Shown: positions 17,037 through 25,481, counted from the first letter of the stretch. The stretch: 56,635 bases of DNA from Candidatus Zipacnadum vermilionense (GCA_029821755.1 JALGSV010000034.1:1424-58058); one strand, 5' to 3'. Translations and numbers: made by a program. The notes: generated from the letters alone by a model not told the origin.

Positions 17037-17846
17037 ATGCGCATTCCGATTACCATGTGCCACGGCGTGCATCCCAGCCCGCCCGATAATCCCCGGCCCT
17101 TTGAGCAGCCGCAGTTTGACCGGCTGATGAAGATCGCCGCCGAGCTGGGGTTCGAGTCCATCAACTATGACGACCTGGCGGCCTGGCGGGCGGGGGAGGG
17201 GAGCCTGCCGGCGCGGCCGATCATGATTGATTTTGACCATCCCTTTCGGTCGGTGGCGGTGGAGTGCCGGGAGGTGTTGGACAACTACGGCTTCCGGGGG
17301 AACCTGTTCGTCAACACGGGGATGTTCGACCTGGTCTTCGGCGGGGTGGAGCGGCCGGAGTTCGCGGGGCGGATCGCGACGTGGGAGGAGCTGGGGGAGC
17401 TGCAGGAGGCAGGCTGGCATTTCGGGGCGCATACGGTCACCCACCCGGACCTGTCGGCACTGAGCCTGGAGGACCCCAGCGGCGACCGGCTGCGAGCGGA
17501 GCTGGAGGAGTGCGACGCGGAGCTGCGGGAGAACCTGGGGGTGGTGGCGCGGGACTTCGCCTTCACCGGGACAAGCTGGAGCAGCGCAGCGGAGCGGGTG
17601 GTGAAGGAGCGCTACCGCTTCGGGCGGCTGTGGATCGTGGGCAGCGAGTACCACGTGGACGGAGAGGTGATGCGCTACGCGGAGCTGGTAGGCGTGCCTG
17701 GCCCGGATGAGGAGGACGGCGGACCGCCCCGCGCGGCGCGGTACATCACGAAGGACTCCGACCCGTACCGGCTACCCTCGATGGAGTTGGAGCGGCTGGT
17801 GTATGAGCCGGAGGCGTTTCGGAGGTACCTGGAGGGGGCGGAGTAG
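17037..17846 (+). CDS. Polysaccharide deacetylase (NodB-like) family protein
   Basis: A 269-residue NodB-fold protein. The first metal/catalytic motif appears as IMIDFDHPF (about residues 61-69), in the place of the usual TFDDG, and the second as FGAHTVTHPDLS (HxxxH, about residues 130-141). The change from DD to DFD keeps one aspartate for the metal. It has no signal peptide, so a cytoplasmic or soluble substrate is possible. It starts 23 bases after the membrane protein with zinc ribbons, in the same direction, so the two are probably co-transcribed. The start is the ATG at 17037, with AGGAGG upstream. Confidence 0.82.
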   Translation: MRIPITMCHGVHPSPPDNPRPFEQPQFDRLMKIAAELGFESINYDDLAAWRAGEGSLPARPIMIDFDHPFRSVAVECREVLDNYGFRGNLFVNTGMFDLVFGGVERPEFAGRIATWEELGELQEAGWHFGAHTVTHPDLSALSLEDPSGDRLRAELEECDAELRENLGVVARDFAFTGTSWSSAAERVVKERYRFGRLWIVGSEYHVDGEVMRYAELVGVPGPDEEDGGPPRAARYITKDSDPYRLPSMELERLVYEPEAFRRYLEGAE

Positions 17847-17989
17847 CCTCACCGGTTGTGCTCAAGAAGGCCTTTTCCGCGTGGGGCGGGCTTCCAGCCC
17901 GCCCTCCGGTGAGAGTGCGGCCGCCCGCGCGGGCTAGAAAGCCCGCGCCACGCTGAGCAGCCCTCCTGAACACAGCCCGGAAGCCACCC
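17847..17989. repeat. Family B REP pair between convergent genes
   Basis: Two GTGG-footed hairpins with GGCGGGC-type arms face each other, at about 17878-17905 (GTGGGGCGGGCTTCCAGCCC) and about 17927-17951 (GCGGGCTAGAAAGCCCGC). They lie between the rightward deacetylase and the leftward GH15 gene. Confidence 0.8.
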
Positions 17990-19912
17990 CTACGCCTGGA
18001 GCCCGTCCAGCTCGTGGACGCAGTCCAGGAGGAGGGCGCTGGCCCAGGCGTGAGGGGCGGCCCAGTAGGGAACATCGGGCTGGAGGCCGATTAGCTCGGG
18101 GAGCAGGCCGGTGGGGGTGGCGTGGGCCAGGCAGAAATCGAGGTCCTGCAGCGCCTGGTCGCGGTACTTCTGGGTCTGGCGCCGGTCCTCATCCTGCCAG
18201 GCGCGGGCTAGCTTGAGCGTCACCAGCGCGGCCCAGAGGGTGTTGACGCAGCCGATAACCCCGCCGAGGTAGGCATCACCCTCGAAGCGAAGCAGGCCGC
18301 GCTTGCCCTGCAGGTCATGACCCAGGCGGCGGCGGATGGTGGCCAGGTTGCTCTCGGCCATGCGGCGGTGGGCAGCGTTCTCCAGGTCCAGCAGGCCGAA
18401 GGGGGCGACCAGACCCAGGGTGGAGGTGTCCACGGACAGGTCCACATGACCGTTACTCCAGCGGCCGCGGGGGAAGTACTCCCCGGTGTAGAGGGTCAGC
18501 GTGGCTTGGCGCATCTCGTCGGCGGTGGTCGTCCAGCGGTCGCCCAGAGCCGCGTGGCCGTGGTCGGCAACACAGCGACCGGCGGCCTTCAGCGCCCGCG
18601 CAAGCACCGCGTTGGTGTAGACGAAGCTCCCACAGTAGGTCTCCCACAGGTCACACGCCTGGGCGTGCCAGCCGCCCGCCACCTTTCCCATGACCGCCTG
18701 GGCCCCGCGCAAGACCGCCTGCTGGTAGGTGGCGCGAGGCTCGGAGTCTGGTTCCTCGGCGGCGGCCTGGCAGAGGGTGAGCAGCGCGGCACCGCACTGG
18801 TCGATCTGGAGGAAATCCTCACGCAGCGCCCAGGAGGCGGCCAGTTGGCCCGAACACCAGTAGCGCTGGCCCCAGAAGCCGTTGGGAAGCTGATGGGCGA
18901 CATACCAATCAGCGAGGAGACGGGTGTACTGCGGGTAACCGGCGTCGTGCAGGGACAGGGCGGCCCAGGAGGCATCGCGGGGCCAACAGTAGCCGTAGCC
19001 GCCGGAACGCTCGTAGGCGGGGTCGAACTCGGGGGCCGCGAGGACGGCGCCGGTGGGCTCGTCGATGAGCAGGCGCAGGGAGAGCAGGGCGCGCTGGTAG
19101 GCGGCGTCGAGGAGGTCGGTCTGGCGCGGGCGCTGCGCGGCCAGATAGGCCGTCTCGGCAGCGAGGGTGTCCTCCCGCAGGCCCGGGTAGCCGCGGTCCA
19201 CCAGCTCCTGCATGTGCAGAGAGGTGCGCTGGGGATTAACTTCGGCGCACAGGAAGAGGTCGAGGGCGCGCTCCTGGCCAGGAGCGAGGTCGAGGCGGTA
19301 GCCGACGGCGAAGTCCACCTGGCCGATGTCCTCGGGCTGACCGTTGAGATGGCCGTCGTAGAGGTCGGGCTTGGCCGACTGGGGGCCGGTGGGGTCGACC
19401 GACTTACCACAGCGCCACACGTCGGGGCGCGTGCCGCCCAGGGCGATGACGGTGTCGCGGAAGTACTGGAGCATGAAGCCGTGCTCCGCGTCCCAGCGGA
19501 CCGCCTGCTTGCCGGACACCTCGCGCAAGCGCAGGTCGAAATAGTGCAGAAAGGAGCCGCGGAACTGGGCGTCGCCGAGGTTGGTCACCAGCACGCGACG
19601 GATGAGGGCGGTGGCCTCGGGAGGGCAGAAGTCCTCGAGCAGCAGTCGGAGCGGGGGCGTGGCGAGGGTAAGTTCGGTGCGGACGAGGTTGCTGCCGGGT
19701 ACGTAGGCCTGGCGGCGGCGGAAGGCCGGCTCGAAGGTCCAGTGGAAGACGCCGTGGCCGGGGTCGCCGATATAGAGGGCGGGCAGGGCCTCGCGGACGT
19801 TCTGGGCGAAGTCGAGGTGGGGGTAGAAGAAGGTCATGATCTCCCCCGCCCCGCCGAGAGTGGCGAGAACGCGACCGTTGCCGAGGGCAGCAGTGGGTAG
19901 GTAGACGGGCAT
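17990..19912 (-). CDS. Glycoside hydrolase family 15 (glucoamylase-type) protein
   Basis: A 640-residue enzyme with the two-part GH15 build: an N-terminal beta-sandwich (about 1-260) and a C-terminal alpha/alpha-barrel. The signature GYGYCWPRDASWAALSLHDAG (about 300-320) holds the conserved substrate-contacting WPRD. GFWGQRYWCSGQLAASW and WETYCGSFVYTNA are further family blocks. Bacterial GH15 enzymes hydrolyse alpha-glucosidic bonds (maltooligosaccharides, dextran or trehalose). The exact linkage is not clear here. No signal peptide is present, so a cytoplasmic role such as glycogen or trehalose use is likely. Its TAG stop is again a GTAG. Confidence 0.85.
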   Translation of the reverse strand: MPVYLPTAALGNGRVLATLGGAGEIMTFFYPHLDFAQNVREALPALYIGDPGHGVFHWTFEPAFRRRQAYVPGSNLVRTELTLATPPLRLLLEDFCPPEATALIRRVLVTNLGDAQFRGSFLHYFDLRLREVSGKQAVRWDAEHGFMLQYFRDTVIALGGTRPDVWRCGKSVDPTGPQSAKPDLYDGHLNGQPEDIGQVDFAVGYRLDLAPGQERALDLFLCAEVNPQRTSLHMQELVDRGYPGLREDTLAAETAYLAAQRPRQTDLLDAAYQRALLSLRLLIDEPTGAVLAAPEFDPAYERSGGYGYCWPRDASWAALSLHDAGYPQYTRLLADWYVAHQLPNGFWGQRYWCSGQLAASWALREDFLQIDQCGAALLTLCQAAAEEPDSEPRATYQQAVLRGAQAVMGKVAGGWHAQACDLWETYCGSFVYTNAVLARALKAAGRCVADHGHAALGDRWTTTADEMRQATLTLYTGEYFPRGRWSNGHVDLSVDTSTLGLVAPFGLLDLENAAHRRMAESNLATIRRRLGHDLQGKRGLLRFEGDAYLGGVIGCVNTLWAALVTLKLARAWQDEDRRQTQKYRDQALQDLDFCLAHATPTGLLPELIGLQPDVPYWAAPHAWASALLLDCVHELDGLQA

Positions 19913-20054
19913 AGTAAGGCAGGCTCAACGGCAGGCACAGGAGCAGGCACAACGGCAGTTGGAGCGACAGCCGGGACGCACGCGGACAGGTTTACCAGCA
20001 CTCTGCTAATCGTGATGTACCGGTTGTTATCGGCAAAACGGCGCCGCCGCTGGA

Positions 20055-20160
20055 GTCCCCTACCCCGCCGGCGCGGATGCCGGCGACCCTTCCTGAAGGG
20101 TGCGTGGGGAGGACCACCACGCGGCACACCACCCCAAACCGGCGAGACGCCGGTGCCACC
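20055..20160. repeat. Repeat cluster: family G element plus family C REP
   Basis: CCTACCCCGCCGGCGCGGATGCCGGCGACCC (about 20059-20089) with a following CTTCCTGAAGGG hairpin is a copy of the element at 32829. A family C hairpin with GTGG foot on the minus strand follows at about 20137-20160. The rest of the 261-bp gap (19913-20173) holds no gene I can support. Confidence 0.7.
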
Positions 20161-20173
20161 CGGACGGAAGGCC

Positions 20174-21118
20174 CTACAGCTCCGCGACCACTCGGTTGGT
20201 TAGCTTCCCTACCAGGTCCAGTTCCACTGTTACCTCGTCCCCCGGTTTGAGCTTGATCCCGCGGGCCAGGCCCACGCCGGCGGGAGTGCCCATGCTGATG
20301 AGGTCGCCGGGGCGGAGGGTGCAGACGTTGGACAGGTAGGAGACGATCTCCGGGACCTTGAAGAGCATCTCGCCGAGGAGGGCGTCCTGCATGGTCTCGC
20401 CGTTCAAGTGCAGTTGCAGGCGCAGGGCGTCCAGGTCGGGCACGTCGCTCAGCGGCACCGCGCAAGGGCCCAGCGGCGCGCTGGTGTCGGTCCACTTGCC
20501 GTTGAGCCAGTCGAACCACTGGTAAGCGGCCGCGTACTCGCCCCGATCCCACACGCTCAACTGACGCTCGGAGAGGTCGTTGAGTGCGGTGATCCCGCCG
20601 ACATGCTCCAGGGCGCGCTCGGGCGAGAGGTACTTGCCGGCGCGGCCGATGATGACCGCGAGCTCGGCTTCGTAGTCGAGCCAGGTGGCGCTGCGGGAGA
20701 GGCGGATCGGTTCGCCGTCGGCGATGACGGTGTCGGTGGAGGGCTTCATGAAGACGCGGGGACCGCCGCGCCACTCCTGGGGCATCCCCTGCTTCGCTCC
20801 GGCGCGGGCGCTCTCCTCGACGTGGCCCAAGTAGTTGCCGGCGAGCAGGAAGAGCTTGCCAGGCTGCGGCACGGGCGGAAGGAGAGTGATCGACTCGCGA
20901 GGCGCCGGTTCCACCGCACCGGACTCGGCCAACTCCCGGGCGACCTCGATCAGCTCCGGGGCACTCAGGACGGTGACCACATCGGGGAACCGCCCCAGCA
21001 GCGTGGGAGTTGCAAGGGCAGCGGCGAGGGTGAGGTCGACAATCCCGGCCTCGGTCCACGCGCCGCAGTGGGCACCCTCACCGGAGGCGGGGAGGAAGTT
21101 GACTAAGCGCAAAGGCAT
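20174..21118 (-). CDS. Fumarylacetoacetate hydrolase (FAH) family protein
   Basis: A 314-residue FAH-fold enzyme. It has the core motifs KLFLLAGNYLGHVEES, FMKPSTDTVIADGEPI, the metal-binding acidic cluster in LDYEAELAVIIGRAG, GGITALNDLSERQ and SMGTPAGVGLARG. The family includes hydrolases, decarboxylases and isomerases of 2-oxo acids, such as 2-keto-3-deoxy-sugar acid dehydratase relatives, so the reaction is not fixed. In a carbohydrate region a sugar-acid role is plausible. The start is the ATG at 21118, with GAGGTGACTCCC directly upstream. Confidence 0.85.
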   Translation of the reverse strand: MPLRLVNFLPASGEGAHCGAWTEAGIVDLTLAAALATPTLLGRFPDVVTVLSAPELIEVARELAESGAVEPAPRESITLLPPVPQPGKLFLLAGNYLGHVEESARAGAKQGMPQEWRGGPRVFMKPSTDTVIADGEPIRLSRSATWLDYEAELAVIIGRAGKYLSPERALEHVGGITALNDLSERQLSVWDRGEYAAAYQWFDWLNGKWTDTSAPLGPCAVPLSDVPDLDALRLQLHLNGETMQDALLGEMLFKVPEIVSYLSNVCTLRPGDLISMGTPAGVGLARGIKLKPGDEVTVELDLVGKLTNRVVAEL

Positions 21119-21150
21119 GGGAGTCACCTCGGTATGATTTGGGAGCGGGA

Positions 21151-21189
21151 GCCTCACCCCCTACCCCCTCTCCTTGCGGGAGAGGGGGA
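21151..21189. repeat. Family F palindrome
   Basis: CCTCACCCCCTACCCCC followed by CTCTCCTTGCGGGAGAG, in the spacer between endoQ and the FAH-family gene. Confidence 0.75.
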
Positions 21190-21301
21190 GCAGAGCGGCC
21201 CACAGAAGCAAGCGCCGCCTGACCGGTTGCCGACAGACAGGGACCACCGATGGGTTAGCGAGCGGGCGGCTGTCACGGCTCGGAAGTCGCGAAGGCCGCC
21301 C

Positions 21302-22603
21302 CTACGTGAGGCCCGCGAAGCCGAGTTGGCCGGAGGAATCGGTCAGGGCCTTGCCGTAAGTGCCGCCGCCGCCGGAGGAGAGAGCCAGACGACCCTCGCG
21401 GGCGAGGACGATCAAGCGGGCGATCTTGGCACCGACCGTGGCCGCCAGTTGGGGCTCCTCGGCCTGGTGCAGGACCGCCATCTCGCTGCCGAAACGGTTG
21501 ATCAACTTGCGCAGGGCGACCGGCCCAACGCCGGGCACGAACTGCAGCGGGACCTGGTACTGGTAGGGCGGGCGGTGCGCCGGGTGCTGCGGCTGAGGGT
21601 AGTCGGCAATAGAGACAATCCGATCCAGCACGCCGCGCGTCACTTTGTCGCCGCCGCAAGCCTCGCAGGTCAGGCGCGGCGGCTCCGTCTGAGCGATATG
21701 GCCGCAGACCTCGCAGAAGGTGCGATGGTACTTGCCCAGGCGCGGGTCGAGGCCGAAGTTGGCTGCCACCCGCCGACCTTCCTGACGCCATAGGGCCCGG
21801 CGGAGTTCTTCCCAGGTGGGCGCGGCCAGCTCCAGCAGATTGTACTCGCGGGCTATCTTGGGCAGGGAATGGGCATCGGAATTGGTCAGGAAGGTCTTGT
21901 CGGCCAGCTCCGCCAGGCGGTCGGCAAGGTCGGTGTCGGCGGAGAGGCCGAGCTCGATCGCCGGGATCTTCTCCCAGGCCTCGCCGAAAAGCGGGACGGC
22001 GCGCTCGGCGCAGGCGCCGTAGAGGGACTTGTGCGGAGTGAAGGCGTGGGCCGGGACGAAGAGTCCGCCGCAGGCGTCCACGACGGCGAACAACTCGCCG
22101 ACGGGGAGGCCGCAGGCCTGAGAGGAGAGGTCGCTGTTAGTCACCAGCTTGCTGAGCTCGGCCGAGAAGGCGGAGAGGCCGGCCCAGTCGCGGAAGTAGC
22201 CGAGGTGGTGCGACATGCCGCCGGCGGTCTCGCGGGTCTCCACCTCGGCGGCGGGGAGGAGGGTCACGCGGTCCTGGTAGCGGAAGCCGCCGCCGAGCTG
22301 AGGCTGCATCTCGCCGGAGTCGAGCAGGGCCGCCATGTCGCGCATGACCCGCGGGGAGGCGCAGTCCACGATGCCGACCAGGTCGAGGCCCTTGCGCTGC
22401 ACACACTCGGTGGCGATGTTCTGGAAGGTGAGGTCGCGGGAGGCGGTGACCTTAACGGGCTTGCCCTCGGAGGAGGCGCCGATGTGGACGTGGAGGTCGG
22501 CGGTGAAGAGGCGGAGGTCGGCGTGGAGCGGGCTTTCCGGCCCGCCCGGGTGAGGAGGCGCCCCCGAGGGCGGGCTAGAAGGCCCGCCCCACGCGGAGGT
22601 CAC
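21302..22603 (-). CDS. Endonuclease Q (EndoQ), PHP-domain damaged-DNA endonuclease
   Basis: A 433-residue protein. It has a PHP phosphoesterase core beginning FTADLHVHIG (about residues 33-42) and containing LVGIVDCAS, HHLGYF, PAHAFTPH and FLTNSDAHSL. A zinc finger follows (CEVCGHIAQTEPPRLTCEACGG, about 320-341), then a helix-hairpin-helix (FVPGVGPVALRKLI). This is the EndoQ layout: an endonuclease that nicks 5' to deaminated bases, well known in Thermococcales and some bacteria. The only in-frame start before the PHP core is a GTG at 22603, which overlaps the stop of the upstream phosphoesterase gene as GTGA. That makes residues about 4-27 the translation of a REP pair. The TAG stop is in a GTAG. 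Confidence 0.88.
   Translation of the reverse strand: MTSAWGGPSSPPSGAPPHPGGPESPLHADLRLFTADLHVHIGASSEGKPVKVTASRDLTFQNIATECVQRKGLDLVGIVDCASPRVMRDMAALLDSGEMQPQLGGGFRYQDRVTLLPAAEVETRETAGGMSHHLGYFRDWAGLSAFSAELSKLVTNSDLSSQACGLPVGELFAVVDACGGLFVPAHAFTPHKSLYGACAERAVPLFGEAWEKIPAIELGLSADTDLADRLAELADKTFLTNSDAHSLPKIAREYNLLELAAPTWEELRRALWRQEGRRVAANFGLDPRLGKYHRTFCEVCGHIAQTEPPRLTCEACGGDKVTRGVLDRIVSIADYPQPQHPAHRPPYQYQVPLQFVPGVGPVALRKLINRFGSEMAVLHQAEEPQLAATVGAKIARLIVLAREGRLALSSGGGGTYGKALTDSSGQLGFAGLT
22523..22592. repeat. Family B REP pair inside the endoQ reading frame
   Basis: GTGG plus an AGCGGGC...GCCCGCC hairpin (22523-22546) faces an inverse unit (22568-22592, ending CCAC). Both lie between the GTG start and the first conserved residues of endoQ and are read in frame as a Pro/Gly/Ser-rich leader. 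Confidence 0.85.
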
Positions 22604-23175
22604 TGCTCCACCTCCACCAGCGGCACCGTGATCTCCTCACCCGTGTCTAGGTCCCACCAGTGGGGGACGCCATCTACCAGGGCGGCGCAAGTGCGGAGGC
22701 GGAGGGCCGGGTCGGGGCTGAGGGGGTAGGTGGGAGTGCCGGGGTTGAGGTGGAGGGTGCGGCCGCGGCGGCGGTGGGCGAGGACGTGGGTGTGGCCGGT
22801 GAGGACATAGTCCAGGCGCCACTGCTCACCGAGCGCCAGCAGGTCGTCGGGGCTCATCAAGTGGCCGTGCGTGGCGAGGAGGCGGAGGCCCTCGACCTGG
22901 GCGAAGAGGTAGGGCTGCTGCATGGGGAAGCGCAGGACGAGTTGGTCCACCTCGGAGTCAGCGTTGCCCTTGGCCATGAGAATAGGGAGGGGGCAGTCGC
23001 TCAGGCGGGCGGCGAGGGCGCCAGCGTCGTAGCCGGCGACGGGTGGGAACTTGGGGCCGTGGTAGAGCGCGTCGCCGCAGTGCAGGATCAGGTCGGCATC
23101 GTGTAGGACGAGGTCCCAGGCGGTGTCCCAGGCGGCGAGGTTGCCGTGCGTGTCGGAGATGATTCCCAGTTTCAT
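22600..23175 (-). CDS. Metallophosphoesterase, YfcE/MJ0936 family
   Basis: A 191-residue calcineurin-like phosphodiesterase with all five metal-binding blocks in order: ISDTHGN (about 6-12), HCGDALYHG, AKGNADSE, LATHGHLM and LTGHTHVL. YfcE-type enzymes hydrolyse phosphodiester model substrates. The natural substrate is unknown. The ATG at 23175 overlaps the stop of the HAD gene (ATGA), and its own TGA overlaps the GTG of endoQ. The three genes are thus translationally coupled. Confidence 0.9.
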   Translation of the reverse strand: MKLGIISDTHGNLAAWDTAWDLVLHDADLILHCGDALYHGPKFPPVAGYDAGALAARLSDCPLPILMAKGNADSEVDQLVLRFPMQQPYLFAQVEGLRLLATHGHLMSPDDLLALGEQWRLDYVLTGHTHVLAHRRRGRTLHLNPGTPTYPLSPDPALRLRTCAALVDGVPHWWDLDTGEEITVPLVEVEQ

Positions 23176-23747
23176 TGTTTGTCCTCTGGCCACTGCTCTC
23201 TCTTCCTCAGTGCCCGCTCCACCCACCCCGCCAGCTTGCGCATCCCCGCCGTGATGAACAGCTCCCTCTTCCCTACTGGCTCGACGAGGATGGTGTACAG
23301 GCCGGCGCGGCGGGCGCCGCAGATGTCGGCGAACATCTGGTCGCCAATCATCGCCGTCTGCTCGGGGGGCAGGCCGGTGAGAGCGACGGCGCGGCGGAAG
23401 ATGAGGCGACCGGGCTTGCCCCAGGGGCCCAGGCCGTGGACACAAGGAATGCCCAGGCGATCGGCGATCTCATGGACGCGGCGGCCCTTGATCTGGTTGG
23501 AGACCAAGCAGAGGCGGAAGTCGCGCCGGGCCTGCTCCAGCCAGGCCTCCAGGGCCGGGGTCATCTCGTAACCGCGCCAGGTAGTGAGGGTGTTGTCGAG
23601 GTCGAGCAGGATGGCCCGGAGGCCGCGGGCGCGCAAGTCGGCGAGGTCTATATCCTCCACGCGGCGCGCGCAAAGGTGGGGGCAGAAGTGGCGGAGAGGG
23701 CCACGCGGGGTAGCGCAGACTTCCCAGCCCGCGTCCCGATTCTCCAT
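23172..23747 (-). CDS. YqeG-family HAD-IIIA phosphatase
   Basis: A 191-residue HAD phosphatase. Motif I is ILLDLDNTLTTW, motif II is in LCLVSNQ, and the C-terminal motif is AMIGDQMFADICGARRAG. YqeG relatives dephosphorylate phosphatidylglycerolphosphate (as in GEP4) or small substrates. The protein starts HFCPHLCARRVEDIDLADL, as the family does. I chose the ATG at 23747, which has GGGAGG 7 bases upstream. A further ATG at 23762 would overlap mltG. It follows mltG with almost no gap and overlaps the phosphoesterase gene by 4 bp. Confidence 0.88.
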   Translation of the reverse strand: MENRDAGWEVCATPRGPLRHFCPHLCARRVEDIDLADLRARGLRAILLDLDNTLTTWRGYEMTPALEAWLEQARRDFRLCLVSNQIKGRRVHEIADRLGIPCVHGLGPWGKPGRLIFRRAVALTGLPPEQTAMIGDQMFADICGARRAGLYTILVEPVGKRELFITAGMRKLAGWVERALRKREQWPEDKQ

Positions 23748-23748
23748 T

Positions 23749-24798
23749 TTACTGCCTCCCACGCAGGGATTTGATGGCCGCCTGGTGCTCCTCGAAGGTG
23801 CGGCTGAAGGCGTGGGTGCCGTCGGGCTTGGCGACGTAGAAGAGGTAGTCGGTAGCCTGCGGATTGAGCGCGGCGCGCAGGGAGGGTAGGCCGGGGTTGC
23901 AGAGGGGGCCGGGCGGGAGGCCCTTGTGCAGGTAGGTGTTGTAGGGGGAGTTTACCTTCAGGTCCTCGAAGGTCAGCCGAGACTTGTGCGCGCCTAGGGC
24001 GTACTGGACGGTCGCGTCGCATTGCAGGAGCATGGTCTTGCGCAGGCGGCCCAGCAGGACGCCGGCGATGAGCGGGCGCTCGGAGTCATGCTTGGCCTCC
24101 TTCTCCACCAGGGAGGCAAGGGTGACTACTTGGAACAGGTTTCCCCAGGGCTTGGTGCGCGAGGCAGGGAGCCAGTAGGGATCAAAGAACTGCTCCTTGA
24201 ACCGCCCCACCATCTGGGTGACGAGGCGGTCGGGGTCATCACCGATCCCGAGGAGGTAGGTGTCCGGGAAGAGGAAGCCCTCGGCGACGCCGGCCTTGTC
24301 GGGGAGCTTGGTGCCCAGCACCTGCTCGACAGCCTCCTGGCCGGAGGCGCCGAGGAAGGCGGCTGAGTCGCAGATCTGCTCTTTCTCCAGGATAGGGGCC
24401 ATCTCGTAGCGGACCAGGCCCTCGGGGAAGGTGACCTTGCGCAGGGCGGACTTACCCTGGGCGAGAGCGGCAATGATCTCGGCGGTGGACGTGTCGTCGG
24501 AGAGTTGGTAGTACCCGGCCTGCAGCCGGCGGAAATCGCCGGTGAGGTAGGTCTGGATTGTGAAGGCCCAGGCGTGGCGGATGAGACCGCGCTCCTCCAG
24601 AAGGGCGCCGATGGCGGGGGCCCCTTGGCCAGCCGCGATCTCCACGATCTGGGTCTGCGGCTCGCCCTCGAGCAGCACGGGCTGCAAGGCGAGCAGATAG
24701 CCGACGACCCCGACCAGCGCGGCCAGGAGCACCACGACGAGGAGGATCGCCAGCTTCCAGGCCCGGCCTTTACTGCGTTTCTTTGCTTTGGTTGGCAT
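23749..24798 (-). CDS. mltG: Endolytic transglycosylase MltG
   Basis: A 349-residue YceG-like protein: short basic cytoplasmic tail, one membrane helix (about 16-38, AILLVVVLLAALVGVVGYLLA), then a LysM-like region and the catalytic domain. E232 in TLASLVEKEAKHDSERP matches the catalytic glutamate of MltG. EGFLFPDTYLL, SPYNTYLHKGLPPGPLCNPG and YLFYVAKPDGTHAFSRTFEEH are the other family blocks. It cuts nascent glycan strands in the periplasm or outside the membrane and so sets their length. The start lies 29 bases inside the end of ruvX, a common arrangement of these two genes. Confidence 0.95.
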   Translation of the reverse strand: MPTKAKKRSKGRAWKLAILLVVVLLAALVGVVGYLLALQPVLLEGEPQTQIVEIAAGQGAPAIGALLEERGLIRHAWAFTIQTYLTGDFRRLQAGYYQLSDDTSTAEIIAALAQGKSALRKVTFPEGLVRYEMAPILEKEQICDSAAFLGASGQEAVEQVLGTKLPDKAGVAEGFLFPDTYLLGIGDDPDRLVTQMVGRFKEQFFDPYWLPASRTKPWGNLFQVVTLASLVEKEAKHDSERPLIAGVLLGRLRKTMLLQCDATVQYALGAHKSRLTFEDLKVNSPYNTYLHKGLPPGPLCNPGLPSLRAALNPQATDYLFYVAKPDGTHAFSRTFEEHQAAIKSLRGRQ

Positions 24799-25201
24799 GA
24801 GCGTCCAGATATGACTGTAGGATTACCGCGGCCGCGCAGGCGTCCACCGCCCCGCGGCGCTCGCGGGAAGAGAGGCCGGCATCGCGCATCTCGCGCTCCA
24901 CCTGGGCGGAGGAGAGGCGCTCGTCCCAGGTTTCCACCGGCACGGGCAGGGCCTCGCGTAAGCGCGTCACGAGGGCTTCCGTCTGCTCGGCGGCCGGACC
25001 GCGCTCGCCGCTTAAGGTTAACGGCATACCGACCACCAGAAGTTCCACGCCGCGTTCGCGGATGATCCGCGCCAGGCGCTCCAGCCAGGCGTCTGCCGGG
25101 TCACGCGGGAGGATCTCCAGCGGCAAGGCGAGGCAACCGCCGGCGTCGCTGAGGGCGAGGCCGAGGCGGGCGGAGCCGGGATCAAGGGCGAGGCTGCGCA
25201 T
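24770..25201 (-). CDS. ruvX: RuvX/YqgF pre-16S rRNA nuclease, RNase H-like
   Basis: A 143-residue RNase H-fold protein. It has LALDPGSARLGLALSD (catalytic D7), LLVVGMPLTLSGERGPAAEQ, TWDERLSSAQ and DACAAAVILQSYLD with the closing acidic residue. In bacteria it matures the 5' end of 16S rRNA. The start is the ATG at 25201, which overlaps the GNAT remnant by 20 bases. The alaS-ruvX-mltG order is well known in Firmicutes and related phyla. Confidence 0.93.
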   Translation of the reverse strand: MRSLALDPGSARLGLALSDAGGCLALPLEILPRDPADAWLERLARIIRERGVELLVVGMPLTLSGERGPAAEQTEALVTRLREALPVPVETWDERLSSAQVEREMRDAGLSSRERRGAVDACAAAVILQSYLDAHANQSKETQ

Positions 25202-25481
25202 GATCGCCTCCGGCCCATTCTCTGTCCAGCACCGCATACAGATAGAGGTCGTGCCACTGGTCCCACTTGCGGATCGCCTCGCGCAAGTGGCCCTCGCACC
25301 GCATGCCCAGCTTCTCCAGGACACGGACCGAGGCGGCATTGGCGCAAACGACGTAGGCGTGAACACGGTGCAGGCCCATCTCGGCGAAGCCGAAATCGGT
25401 CAGGGCGCGGACGGCCGGGAAGTCGTCCTCCCGAAAGGGACGGAGGCGGCGGCGGGAGGTTGTGAGGGTGAGGTTGGGCAT
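25182..25481 (-). pseudogene. Internally deleted GNAT acetyltransferase (RimJ/RimL type)
   Basis: The 99-residue frame starts MPNLTLTTSRRRLRPFREDDFPAVRALTD, the normal beginning of a RimJ/RimL acetyltransferase. It then jumps directly to FGFAEMGLHRVHAYVVCANAASV and GMRCEGHLREAIRKWDQWHDLYLYAVL, the normal C-terminal third. About 80 residues of the middle, including most of the acetyl-CoA-binding strand, are missing without a frame break. The deletion is in frame, so a short protein may still be made, but catalysis is unlikely. It sits between alaS and ruvX. Confidence 0.7.
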
